From contig QWPF01000019.1 of assembly GCA_003671255.1 (NCBI GenBank), positions 1 through 34,511 of the forward strand: 34,511 bases of DNA, in the 5' to 3' direction. Positions 1-8,604 of the stretch are shown here, piece by piece. The translations under genes were made by a program, and so were the position numbers. The notes beneath the pieces are model-generated. The model did not search any database. It was not told the DNA's origin and saw only the letters and a list, made by a program, of their open reading frames with translations. The stretch's first letter is position 1. Each line of letters opens with the position of its first letter. This DNA comes from Planctomycetota bacterium (GTDB lineage: Bacteria > Planctomycetota > Planctomycetia > Gemmatales > Gemmataceae).

Positions 1-577
1 TACCTTGAGATTTAATGTTTACAGGTTGGAAGTGATCCCCAAGTAAACCAGCTTCCTGCCCCTGATACATGGTCACGCCTGTAGATCCGATTTTAGAGGG
101 GAGCACAACGAAGCTTGGCAGGGGAGAAAAAGAGTGGGAAGAAAGTGCGGAGCAAACTGATCCATAATTGGGATAGCGATTTTGCTCTGTGGAAATCCTA
201 CCCGTCTGCATCAATTGCAATCCTGTTTCATGGATGGGCGCTTCATCATGAAACAACGAACGCACCACGGTAAACTTATCAGCCCTTGCCGCTAAAAGAG
301 GCAGAGTTTCAGCAAAAATAGTGCCGGGTACCTTGGTTGATATCGCTTTAAATGGGCCGCGAATTTCTGCCTGCGCATCAGGTTTTGGATCGAAGGTATC
401 AATCTGGCTTGGCCCACCCGTCAGCAAAAGAAAGATGCAATTCTTGATGCTTGAATTATTCCTGCGTTCAATTCCTTTTGCTTCGGGCAAAAAAGTACAT
501 GCAGATGCAGTAGTTACTGCGGTATGCTTTAAAAACTCCCGCCTGTCAAAGCTAGTTTTGCCTTGCTGCATAATCAT
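1..577 (-). CDS. DUF1501 family protein, N-terminal part (runs off window)
   Basis: About 192 residues are visible, roughly 40% of the usual DUF1501 length; the frame is still open at base 1. The N-terminus has a twin-arginine signal (DRREFLK followed by a short Ala/Thr-rich stretch), so the protein is probably folded in the cytoplasm and exported by Tat. The family hallmark LLLTGGPSQIDTFDPKP follows, then the sulfatase-like stretches VRSLFHDEAPIHETG and YPNYGSV. DUF1501 proteins belong to the alkaline phosphatase/sulfatase superfamily and are very abundant in planctomycetes, often paired with a DUF1549/DUF1553 cytochrome-type partner; no such partner is inside the window. Two in-frame ATGs (577 and 571) are possible; GAAGGGA just upstream fits the second slightly better. 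The substrate is unknown. Confidence 0.9.
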   Translation of the reverse strand, partial: MIMQQGKTSFDRREFLKHTAVTTASACTFLPEAKGIERRNNSSIKNCIFLLLTGGPSQIDTFDPKPDAQAEIRGPFKAISTKVPGTIFAETLPLLAARADKFTVVRSLFHDEAPIHETGLQLMQTGRISTEQNRYPNYGSVCSALSSHSFSPLPSFVVLPSKIGSTGVTMYQGQEAGLLGDHFQPVNIKSQG

Positions 578-672
578 TCCCTTCCCAATTATGAAACCCT
601 TTTATCTCTACCTTGTATGGTAAATCAATCACCAGCAAACGCAACCAGAAACATCTTCACTTTCTACTCATC

Positions 673-3210
673 CTATTTTTCGGTGAAACGCCAGACCCCA
701 TCCCAATCATCGGCAGGCGGGTTACTAAGAAAATGCTGGCAACGCACCAAGTGAATGCTGGCAGCCTTGTTCAGTTTATCCAATTCGAGAACCTCGCCAA
801 AAAGCCCAATCGCCTTACCGAATTTCATCTGATGGTAGAAATCTCGAGCTTTATGATAGAGTTCGATTATTTGTGCATGAGTCGCACTTAATGGATCCGA
901 ACGCAAACCATAAACCTCGTAGATACTAATGGGCTGATTTTTACCTTTGACCTGAATTCGGTCAAGTTCCCTGGTCCAAATTCGGTCTGCACAACCTTTA
1001 TAAGTCGTCTCACTAATAATGATATCCGTGCCATAAACCTTACTGGTTCCTTCTAAACGCGAACCAAGGTTAACCCCATCTCCGATCGAGGTGAACTCCA
1101 TTCGTTTCGTACATCCTATATTTCCAGAAATTACAGAATCAGAATTCACTCCAATTCCAATCTTGATATTTACCAGATCAAATTCTTTCTGATCCTTGGG
1201 CTTTAGCTTTTCAACCCGCTTGACATTAAATTCCTTGAGTCGGTGCCTCATGTCGATTGCAGTCTGCACAGCAAGCCAGGCGTGATCAGGCAAAGCAAGA
1301 GGGGTACCAAAAACCGCCATGATTGCATCGCCAATGTATTTGTCCAAGGTTCCCTTATGGTTCAACACCGATTCAACCATGGTTTCAAAATACTCGTTCA
1401 ACATAGAAACAACATCTTCCGCAGAAAGCACCTCGGAAAGAGAGGTATAGCCGCGGATATCAGAAAACAACACGGATACTTCTTTGCGATCTCCGCCCAT
1501 TTTTGCGCTGCCATCTGCAAGTAATTGCTCTGCAAGTTCCTGAGTCATGTAGCGATACATGGTGGTTTTAAGGCGTTTCTCCTGGCTTATGTCTTCTAAG
1601 ATCACCAAAGCCCCCTGCACTTTATCCCCTTGATCCTCATCCACCATAGTATTGATGGAAACATTCAAATTGTGGCTTTCGTTTGTCAGGGAATTCAACA
1701 CTTGGTCAGGATAATATTGGTTTCTAGCTTTTTCATCAGCGCCTTCCAAGCTTGCATCAAACCATTTAGAGAAATTAGCGTTTTCGATTTTAATTTTCGC
1801 ATGAATCGAAGAGCCTTCCAATTGCTGACCATCAACTTTATTGATACCAAGGATATCGTAAGCCTTTTGGTTTGCAGCAATGATTAAGCCATGGGTATCG
1901 GTTGATATCACGCCATCAGATAAACTTCGGAGAATGCTTTTCTGGATCATTTGCTCGTGTTTGATTTTTTCAAAAAGTCTGGCATTTTCTAAAGCTATAC
2001 CGGCTTGGGTATTAAACACTTTCATAAGCTCAATATCTTCATTGGTGAAGCTATTTTTAAATTGCGGGGGGACCAAAGGCCAGGTTGCAGGATCATAAGG
2101 TGGAAACTCCCCTCTTTGCAACTTATTGACAACTTGGGTAACTCCGATCAATTCCTTTTTCGGATTAAACACAGGCATACAAAGCAAACTACAAGTCCGA
2201 TAACCATTCTTTTGGTCTACTTGCTTGGAGGTGCCTGAATCCGGATGTTCATATACATCCAAAGGTATATTTAATATTTCACCTGTTTTGGCAACACGCC
2301 CAGCGTAGCCTGCCCCCATAGGGATGCGCAAAACGGTTGACACCCCAGCATTATATACTTTGGTCCAAAGTTCTGATTTATCCCGATCGATAAGCCATAG
2401 GGCGTTTCTATCCGCCTGGAGGAGATGGCTCGCCTGATCCATCACCGTTTTGAGGGTTTCTGCGAGGTCAAGGCTTTGGCCCACAGAAAGAACTGCTTTT
2501 ATAAGGGCATCCGCAATGCGCTGTTTTTGGGCAGCTTGGTAAAATGAATTCGAGCTTTCAATAATCTGCCCGATGAGAACGGAAAATTTAGAAAACAACT
2601 CCACATCAGCATGGGTAAAACCAACCTTGTTAATTCGGTTTTCAAGTTGCTCGTTCTTATCATTATTTTTTACTTTGTTGATGAGCTCAACAACTGCAAC
2701 AAGTTCACCTTTTTCACCCAACAAAGGAAGGGCCAGCATGGAATAGGTGCGATACCCCGTCTGCTGATAGAGTTTTTTTGCAAACCCGGATCGCGGGTCA
2801 TCAAAAAAATCGAACGGAATGTTGATGGTTTTTTGTGAAGTTGCAACTTCCCCAGCTATTGTTGAAGGATCAAACGGAATTCTAATTTCGACTTTGGTAT
2901 TGTTAGGGCCGTCCACCATAAGCCAAAGTTGCTGCCTTACTTTGTCCAATAGAAAAATCGAAGTCCGATCAGAAGAAGTTAAGTCGCATATTTTTTCTTG
3001 GATGGTATGTAACAAATCTTCAAAGACTTGGTTGAAATCAGTATTCAACATGCCAAGCGTTTTATTAACCATCTGGATGTTTTGCGAAGCATTTTCAACA
3101 AACCCATCCACTTTGCTTAAATTTTCATGAGTGAGCGACCTAAATAGCCCGGAAAAAATGTCTGTACTTTTAAGCTGGCCACTTGCGGTCGGGTCAGATT
3201 TCTTTGCCAT
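673..3210 (-). CDS. Class III adenylate cyclase with GAF-GAF-PAS sensory domains
   Basis: Makes cAMP from ATP. Domain order in 845 residues: GAF about 60-215, GAF about 235-415, PAS about 425-540, cyclase homology domain about 575-760, then a short helical, TPR-like tail. No membrane segment is visible, so it should be cytoplasmic. The cyclase domain has both metal Asp residues (D584 in FSDIRGYT, D628 in KYIGDAIMAVFG), the transition-state pair N714/R718 (VNLGSRLE), and the substrate-defining pair K624 and T707 (MEFTSIGD). Lys/Thr is the pairing of class IIIb adenylate cyclases, many of which respond to bicarbonate, so ATP rather than GTP is the likely substrate. The start is supported by AGAGG seven bases upstream of ATG. 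The ligands of the GAF and PAS domains cannot be read from the sequence. It is transcribed away from the small + strand genes that follow. Confidence 0.95.
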   Translation of the reverse strand: MAKKSDPTASGQLKSTDIFSGLFRSLTHENLSKVDGFVENASQNIQMVNKTLGMLNTDFNQVFEDLLHTIQEKICDLTSSDRTSIFLLDKVRQQLWLMVDGPNNTKVEIRIPFDPSTIAGEVATSQKTINIPFDFFDDPRSGFAKKLYQQTGYRTYSMLALPLLGEKGELVAVVELINKVKNNDKNEQLENRINKVGFTHADVELFSKFSVLIGQIIESSNSFYQAAQKQRIADALIKAVLSVGQSLDLAETLKTVMDQASHLLQADRNALWLIDRDKSELWTKVYNAGVSTVLRIPMGAGYAGRVAKTGEILNIPLDVYEHPDSGTSKQVDQKNGYRTCSLLCMPVFNPKKELIGVTQVVNKLQRGEFPPYDPATWPLVPPQFKNSFTNEDIELMKVFNTQAGIALENARLFEKIKHEQMIQKSILRSLSDGVISTDTHGLIIAANQKAYDILGINKVDGQQLEGSSIHAKIKIENANFSKWFDASLEGADEKARNQYYPDQVLNSLTNESHNLNVSINTMVDEDQGDKVQGALVILEDISQEKRLKTTMYRYMTQELAEQLLADGSAKMGGDRKEVSVLFSDIRGYTSLSEVLSAEDVVSMLNEYFETMVESVLNHKGTLDKYIGDAIMAVFGTPLALPDHAWLAVQTAIDMRHRLKEFNVKRVEKLKPKDQKEFDLVNIKIGIGVNSDSVISGNIGCTKRMEFTSIGDGVNLGSRLEGTSKVYGTDIIISETTYKGCADRIWTRELDRIQVKGKNQPISIYEVYGLRSDPLSATHAQIIELYHKARDFYHQMKFGKAIGLFGEVLELDKLNKAASIHLVRCQHFLSNPPADDWDGVWRFTEK

Positions 3211-3381
3211 TTTACAACCTCTTTAAAACTCTATTGATCATTACTTATTACTACCATAAACATTAACCAACCCATTACTTTTTTCAAAAAGGATGCCCCT
3301 ATTTAGTTGCAAACTTTTAAAAATAAAGTAAAAACACTTTATACTTCCATATTTTTTTGTTCTTTCTCAAGGAATTTCATC

Positions 3382-3594
3382 TTGTCTACTATCACCGGTG
3401 AATGGAAATACAAGGTGGTTGGCACCTCTCCCATAGCCACCCGTAAAGATATGATAATTTTGCAACGGGCACTAGGCTTGGAAGGTAAAAATGGCTGGGA
3501 ACTTGTGGGCTTCATCCCCAACCCTAACTCTGATGCTCCTTGCTTTTATGTAATGAAAAAGAGCAAAGATAGTCCGATTGCCAATCTGCCCTAA
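3382..3594 (+). CDS. Small DUF4177-like protein, TTG start
   Basis: A 70-residue protein with the pattern of DUF4177 proteins: W-x-Y-K-V-V near the N-terminus, then ALGLEGKNGWELVGF, then a closing beta strand CFYVMKKS. The function of that family is not known. I chose TTG at 3382 because AAGGAA lies seven bases upstream and the conserved domain starts five residues later; the longer reading from TTG 3307 adds 25 residues that look like translated leader and has no ribosome site. It is followed 69 bases later by the GYF/DUF4282 gene on the same strand, so the two may share a transcript. A possible -10 (TATACT, 3340-3345) lies upstream without a good -35. Confidence 0.75.
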   Translation: MSTITGEWKYKVVGTSPIATRKDMIILQRALGLEGKNGWELVGFIPNPNSDAPCFYVMKKSKDSPIANLP

Positions 3595-3663
3595 TGAATT
3601 TCCAGCTGTTGCATACCTGTTCTTATAAGTATCCAAATTGATCCCACCATAAAGGTATTAAAA

Positions 3664-4239
3664 ATGAGTGATCAAAATTGGCATGTGGTACTTCAAGGAA
3701 AAGGGCAAGGCCCCTTCCCTCTTGCTACCGTGCACACCATGATAAAAGAAGGCAAGGTTTCAAAAGATGCCTTGGTTTGGACATCAACAATGGCGAATTG
3801 GACTTGCTGGAGGGAGGTCCCTGCTTTTGCATTTCTTGCAAGCGCTGAGAAACCTGCGGAGAAACCTCCAGAGGCCATATCTCATAACCCAATGCAGGGT
3901 AATCAACCCCTATCGCCTGCTCCTAGCAACCCTTCATTAAAAAACCCCTTAGATTTGGTTCCGACCAATGTAAAAGATTACCTTTCCTTCAAAAGAATGA
4001 TCACACCCAAATTGGTCACTGTCTTTTTTTGGGTTGGAACGATTATTAGTGTGGTGATTGGATTGGGCCTGTTTATCATTTCGCTTGTTAACATTAATTC
4101 TGAGGGAATATTAATAGGGTTTCTTACCATGCTATTGGGACCCTTGGTTATCCGCATCTACTGCGAATTAATGGTTGTATTCTTTAGAATTAATGAAACA
4201 CTCACCGATATCTTACACACACTTGAGCAAAAGAAATAA
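3664..4239 (+). CDS. GYF_2/DUF4339 - DUF4282 membrane protein
   Basis: A 191-residue protein. Residues about 5-55 form a GYF_2 (DUF4339) domain: WHVVLQGKGQGPF, then MIKEGKVSKDALVWTSTMANW. This is the usual W-x-x-x-x-x-G-P-hydrophobic pattern, thought to mediate protein-protein contacts. A Pro/Asn-rich linker of about 55 residues follows. Residues about 105-190 match DUF4282: an amphipathic start (YLSFKRMITPKLVTVFFWVG), two membrane helices (about 118-140 and 148-170) and a conserved RIYCELMVVFFRINETL segment. The GYF domain should be cytoplasmic. AAAGG eight bases before the ATG supports the start. It ends 11 bases before the convergent helicase-associated gene, with no recognisable terminator between. 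No specific function can be assigned. Confidence 0.85.
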   Translation: MSDQNWHVVLQGKGQGPFPLATVHTMIKEGKVSKDALVWTSTMANWTCWREVPAFAFLASAEKPAEKPPEAISHNPMQGNQPLSPAPSNPSLKNPLDLVPTNVKDYLSFKRMITPKLVTVFFWVGTIISVVIGLGLFIISLVNINSEGILIGFLTMLLGPLVIRIYCELMVVFFRINETLTDILHTLEQKK

Positions 4240-4250
4240 CTGTTTCACCA

Positions 4251-6449
4251 TTACGATTGCACTGCGCTTGATTCAACTAGTTTATGGCCTGCTTGCTCTA
4301 GTGCTTTTCTTAATTTCTCCAATGATTCGCTAGTAACAGTTAGGGCACAAGGCCCCAACCTAGAGTGAATCCATTGGGATGTTTCAGGCCATTGCATAAT
4401 GCCATCCGTGATCAGTTCATTTTCCAAATGCACCACCAACATGGTTTCGAACCTTGGAGGAACCGCATCCGATTTGGCACCAAGAATCAACTGAATTGCG
4501 GGAGTTAGGGAATGCCCCAACCTTTGTTGAAACCAATCGTCCAAGGCTGTGGGGGTATAGCCAATCTGATCGGCCTTTTTCAGCGTTTCGGGGCTAAGTT
4601 TGTACACTCTTCTCTGCTGCGATGAGGCATCTTCAACAAAATCTGCAAACCTAGGCAACTCTGTTTCAAGCAATAGATCAGACCTGCTTATATCAACTAC
4701 AAGTGTTATACCATCGCTCTCAACTTGAACACATTTTTCAGGCATCAACCCATAATCTCTGGTTGCGGTCAGCCTGTACTGGCTAAAATCAATACCTTCC
4801 TCACTTGTCGCTACCGCAAAGCGATCCGAAATTTTCAATGCAGGCAACCCACGCGAAAGCGCGTTCTCAAGATCTTGTGCGGTTGGAAATTCCAATAGCG
4901 TTGCAGAAGCATAAATTGTGATCCGCTCATGCTTATTAGACCAGGTTTTAATGGCATCCAATACCGCCTGTGGCGTAGGGCGGGTGCCATGCCTTTCTAA
5001 TAATCCGCAAATATCTTCGTAGCGTAATCCTGTTTCCAAAGCGAAATAGACGGATTCGGGTTCCAACAACAGTTGGCAGGCGGGCCCAATGCTTTTCAAA
5101 GTTGCGAGGTTGGTAAGATCTCTTGCAAGTGCTGGATTCAATCCTTGGCGGAAAGCAAGGATTTCAAGATTGGGTTGCACCAGCAAAGTTTTTGCAATCA
5201 CATCTTGCAGATCATTTTCTTTCTGCAAACCAAGAATGGATCGTCCCACGGGACTAAGCCTTACCAAATATTTTCCACCCAGCAACTTGGTTGCCTGAAT
5301 CATCCGGATTTGAAATGCTATCCCGAGAAGAAATTTAACCAACCAGCCTTTTAATCGGGAAGGCCTAATCGACTCCCGATCTTTCCAATAAGGATGATGA
5401 TCGATCACCCAGGATTCAAGAAGCTCAGGATCAACCCATTGCTCCGAGGGGAGATTACCCAGCGCCAACACTGCTACTAGACAAGCAGAGTTATAAGGGT
5501 TGCTTCGATCTTCAGGATTATCATTAAGGCCGGTACAGGGATTCCAAGAATCAATAGCAGGAAGTGCAGCCCAAATTTCAGAGAGCACCGAAAGCAAGCC
5601 TTCATCCCAAGAAGCGGGAAAAGTTCCGGGGTGTAATTCACTTTCCTTGGGAATAAGAATTCCAAGTTTCAATCCTATTTCAGTTAAAAGAATACCGAGA
5701 TCAGGAACTTCGATTAATCGGTCGGTAGGATCAGCAGAAAGCATGGAATTGGCACGAAGATTTTCGAGGTCTCTTTTGAAAAACCCGCCTTGCTGATTTT
5801 TGCGCAGGGGATCTTTATGAACCATCTGAAGAAGAACCGACATTCGAAGCGGGAACTCCATACCATCCGCCTGAAGAACGGGGGCAAGAGTATCTGCAAC
5901 CAAGATCTCCGCACCTTCAGGGGGTTCGTATTTTTGGGGGAAAGACAAAGGGAAAGATATCGACCTTTGGCTGATGGGGGGTGGCAGGAAAATCGCCAAA
6001 CCTTCAGGCCCAGGAAATCCAATCCATTGCTCAAAGCTTTTGATATAAGGGTTTTTACAGGGCTTGGGAAGGCGGTCCTTTTGCTCGAGGTTGACAACAT
6101 CCGGAAGCAAAAACCCCTGATTCAATAAATCAAACACCGTAGACAAACCATCTTCCTGCCCCATGCACATTGCAATTTCTATCAACTGCCCAAGCTTCCA
6201 TTTACATTGTTTCGATTGCGCCAACGCTGCAAGAAGGGTTCTGCGTGATTCATCAAGTTCTTTTAATCTGCGGTTAATCAAAACCGTGTTATCAAAGGCT
6301 TCCACACAACGGTCGATGAGTTCTTCAACAGGCCATTGGTTTCTAGGGCGAAGAAATCGTTGCACGACTTCGCGCAATAATTTTTCATCATAGCGCCCAA
6401 GAATAAGACGAACTATTTCAGGCCATGTTTTCTGGATGGGTTCTGTCAT
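4251..6449 (-). CDS. XPB-associated helicase-C_3-domain protein (732 aa)
   Basis: Not a helicase itself: no Walker A or DExH motif is visible. The first 500 residues are mostly helical and I recognise no catalytic family there. Residues about 573-728 resemble the N-terminal, non-motor domain of the XPB protein encoded two genes upstream: VESDGITLVVDISRSD corresponds to VQGDRSVLLEVDNPK, and the C-terminal 50 residues align without gaps. This is the Helicase_C_3 (XPB/Ssl2) type domain. Mycobacterium tuberculosis, as I recall, has a similarly sized protein encoded beside its XPB, which supports a partner role in DNA repair or unwinding. The gene starts 2 bases after the stop of the 80-residue gene, so translation is probably coupled. 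The partner role is inferred from shared domain and operon. Confidence 0.8.
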   Translation of the reverse strand: MTEPIQKTWPEIVRLILGRYDEKLLREVVQRFLRPRNQWPVEELIDRCVEAFDNTVLINRRLKELDESRRTLLAALAQSKQCKWKLGQLIEIAMCMGQEDGLSTVFDLLNQGFLLPDVVNLEQKDRLPKPCKNPYIKSFEQWIGFPGPEGLAIFLPPPISQRSISFPLSFPQKYEPPEGAEILVADTLAPVLQADGMEFPLRMSVLLQMVHKDPLRKNQQGGFFKRDLENLRANSMLSADPTDRLIEVPDLGILLTEIGLKLGILIPKESELHPGTFPASWDEGLLSVLSEIWAALPAIDSWNPCTGLNDNPEDRSNPYNSACLVAVLALGNLPSEQWVDPELLESWVIDHHPYWKDRESIRPSRLKGWLVKFLLGIAFQIRMIQATKLLGGKYLVRLSPVGRSILGLQKENDLQDVIAKTLLVQPNLEILAFRQGLNPALARDLTNLATLKSIGPACQLLLEPESVYFALETGLRYEDICGLLERHGTRPTPQAVLDAIKTWSNKHERITIYASATLLEFPTAQDLENALSRGLPALKISDRFAVATSEEGIDFSQYRLTATRDYGLMPEKCVQVESDGITLVVDISRSDLLLETELPRFADFVEDASSQQRRVYKLSPETLKKADQIGYTPTALDDWFQQRLGHSLTPAIQLILGAKSDAVPPRFETMLVVHLENELITDGIMQWPETSQWIHSRLGPCALTVTSESLEKLRKALEQAGHKLVESSAVQS

Positions 6450-6451
6450 TT

Positions 6452-6694
6452 TCAGCGCTGTAATACCTGAGGAGTGTGACCCATGCGCTGAAGTTCTGCA
6501 ACAACGCTTTCAAGCCTGCCAGTTCTTACCAAAAGAACTTCGTTGGTTAATCTTCCTGATATGTCGGATGCAAGTTTCTTTCGGGCAAGGATTTCTTCAG
6601 CAAGCAACGCATCTTCAGTAAGCACTAGGCATACCCTCCGATGCAACTTTACAGGAATCCTGGCAGCACTTGTTTTATTTGATACAATCAGCAT
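6452..6694 (-). CDS. 80-aa stand-alone XPB N-terminal-like module
   Basis: A small protein between the XPB helicase (20 bases upstream) and the 732-residue partner (2 bases downstream), on the same strand. Residues 26-73 align without gaps to XPB residues 120-167: E27-D28-A29-x-L31-x-E33-E34, L41, R48, L55-V56, L68 and G72 match E121-D122-A123-x-L125-x-E127-E128, L135, R142, L149-V150, L162 and G166. The same spacing recurs at the C-terminus of the 732-residue protein. The predicted fold is beta-alpha-beta-alpha. The maintained frame, tight spacing and conserved motif argue that it is a real gene. Its ribosome site is weak (AAAGG lies 13 bases upstream). Function is unknown; an adaptor or regulator of the helicase pair is my inference. 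Confidence 0.75.
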   Translation of the reverse strand: MLIVSNKTSAARIPVKLHRRVCLVLTEDALLAEEILARKKLASDISGRLTNEVLLVRTGRLESVVAELQRMGHTPQVLQR

Positions 6695-6714
6695 TTATTT
6701 CTGCATTACCTTTC

Positions 6715-8439
6715 TTAAACTGAACAGCCAAATTCACTAAGCAACGCAGCACCATCCATTACATTATAACTATATCCCTGTTCGGTAAGGAACATTTGGC
6801 GATGATGCGCAAAATCCTGTTCACGGGTATCCCGAGTGACCAATGTGTAAAAATAAGCGATTTCCCCGCTTGGCTTGGGCCTCAGAATTCTACCCAACCT
6901 CTGAGCTTCCTCCTGTCTGGAACCAAAAGTACCAGACACCTGAATCAGCACATTGGCATCAGGCAGATCGAGTGCAAAGTTCCCCACCTTGGAAAGTATC
7001 AGCTTCTTTATTTCACCTGTTCTGAATTTTGCATACAACTCTTCCCGCTCAGAATTCGGAGTCTGCCCGGTGATCAACGGAATATCAAATCTGTCTCTCA
7101 GTTGGCGCAACTGCTTTAAATACTGACCAATAATCAAGACTCTTTTTTCGCCATAGTTGTTTAGCAGAGCAGCGACCATATCCTCTTTGGCACTGTTTTC
7201 ACTTGCAAGCCTATACTTATTACGCCATTCAGCAACAGCATAATCCATGCGATCCGATTCCACCAAACCAACCCTTACCTCGGTGCAGGATGCTTCTGCG
7301 ATCCAACCCTTGGTTTCAAGTTCACGCCAAGGCACATCATATTTCTTGGGGCCAATCAGACTAAACACATCAGTTTCTCTGCCATCTTCCCGAACCAAAG
7401 TCGCGGTAAGCCCAAGCCTTCGTCTTGCTTGAATCTGTGCGGTAACCCGAAATACAGGCGCGGGCAAAAGATGCACTTCATCGTAAATGATCAAACCCCA
7501 ATCCTGACTATCAAACAATTTAAAGTGGGGAAACTCATCCGACTTCTCGGGCCTGTAAGTCAAAATTTGATAAGTCGCAATCGTTACAGGGGCTATCGCC
7601 TTCGATTCCCCTGTGTATTCAGCTATCAGATTTTCAGGAATGTCTGTTTTATCAAGAATCTCGCGATGCCATTGCTTTACCGCTGTAATGCCCGTGGATA
7701 AAACCAGTGTATTCTTTTTCAACATACTCATCGCAACAATGCCTACGATGGTTTTCCCCGCTCCGCAAGGAAGCACGATTACACCACTACCCCCACGAAC
7801 ATCGCCTCCAGCATGAAAGACTTCGCAAGCCTCACTTTGATAATCACGAACAGTAAACGGCACCCCCGACTTGCATATTTTTCTTAAGCCGATGTCTAAA
7901 TTCGCACCCTCGGTATACCCTGCGAGATCTTCCGCAGGGTAGCCAATCATTATCAACGCTTGCTTCAACACACCGCGAAAGGAAGGTTCAACAAGGTAAC
8001 TTTTTTTGTTAACCCGTTCATGAAGATACTCCTTCAACTTAGGCTGGCGTGAAAGCTCTTCCATTAAATGTGCATCTTCGCAAACCATCAAAAGCATATG
8101 ACTGTTCGATTTCGGATCTAGCTGATCCGATCGTCTGATACAGACGCGACCATAGCGCCCAACTACTTCGCAAATATCCGCACTTATGGTTGCAGGCAAA
8201 GGAAACTTGGAAAAGGTTTTTAAAACCTCGACCATAGCCGCAGCGGTCAAGCCAGCAGCAGCAGCATTCCATAACGCAAGATTGGAAAGGCGATAAGTGT
8301 GGATATGTTCAGGGCTTTTTTCCAATTCTGCAAAGGGTGCAAGAGCTTCACGAGCTTGCGCATACTTGGGGTTGTCAACTTCTAATAAAACTGAACGGTC
8401 ACCTTGGACAATAAGCGGATTAGTCGGGTCATAAGTCAT
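6715..8439 (-). CDS. XPB/Rad25-type superfamily 2 DNA helicase
   Basis: ATP-dependent 3'-5' DNA helicase of the ERCC3/XPB family, which opens DNA in repair or transcription. In 574 residues: N-terminal XPB module about 8-175; motif I LPCGAGKT at 223-230; motif Ia LVLSTGITAVKQW; DEVH box 320-323; motif III LTATLVRED with the XPB-specific RED triad at 350-352; DVFSLIGPKKYDV; C-terminal RecA domain with motif VI EAQRLGRILRPK (511-522). All motor motifs are intact. It leads a three-gene cluster on the minus strand with the 80-residue and 732-residue proteins that share its N-terminal module. No nuclease partner of the archaeal Bax1 type is seen here. The start ATG gives MTYDPTNPLIVQGD; a GGATGG sequence lies upstream at a long spacing. 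The 165-base gap before the gene has no promoter I would trust. Confidence 0.95.
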   Translation of the reverse strand: MTYDPTNPLIVQGDRSVLLEVDNPKYAQAREALAPFAELEKSPEHIHTYRLSNLALWNAAAAGLTAAAMVEVLKTFSKFPLPATISADICEVVGRYGRVCIRRSDQLDPKSNSHMLLMVCEDAHLMEELSRQPKLKEYLHERVNKKSYLVEPSFRGVLKQALIMIGYPAEDLAGYTEGANLDIGLRKICKSGVPFTVRDYQSEACEVFHAGGDVRGGSGVIVLPCGAGKTIVGIVAMSMLKKNTLVLSTGITAVKQWHREILDKTDIPENLIAEYTGESKAIAPVTIATYQILTYRPEKSDEFPHFKLFDSQDWGLIIYDEVHLLPAPVFRVTAQIQARRRLGLTATLVREDGRETDVFSLIGPKKYDVPWRELETKGWIAEASCTEVRVGLVESDRMDYAVAEWRNKYRLASENSAKEDMVAALLNNYGEKRVLIIGQYLKQLRQLRDRFDIPLITGQTPNSEREELYAKFRTGEIKKLILSKVGNFALDLPDANVLIQVSGTFGSRQEEAQRLGRILRPKPSGEIAYFYTLVTRDTREQDFAHHRQMFLTEQGYSYNVMDGAALLSEFGCSV

Positions 8440-8604
8440 AGATTTTTGCCATCCATCCTGATGCCTATTAAAAATACAGTTTTCTTACGATCTTGCAGTT
8501 TAGGGGAAACAGGGCACTTTGCGCAAGTCAAACCACTAAAACTTTTAAACTATGTCAAAAGATTTCATCAAATCCCCTTGTTTCTTAAAACCAATGCACG
8601 GTTG

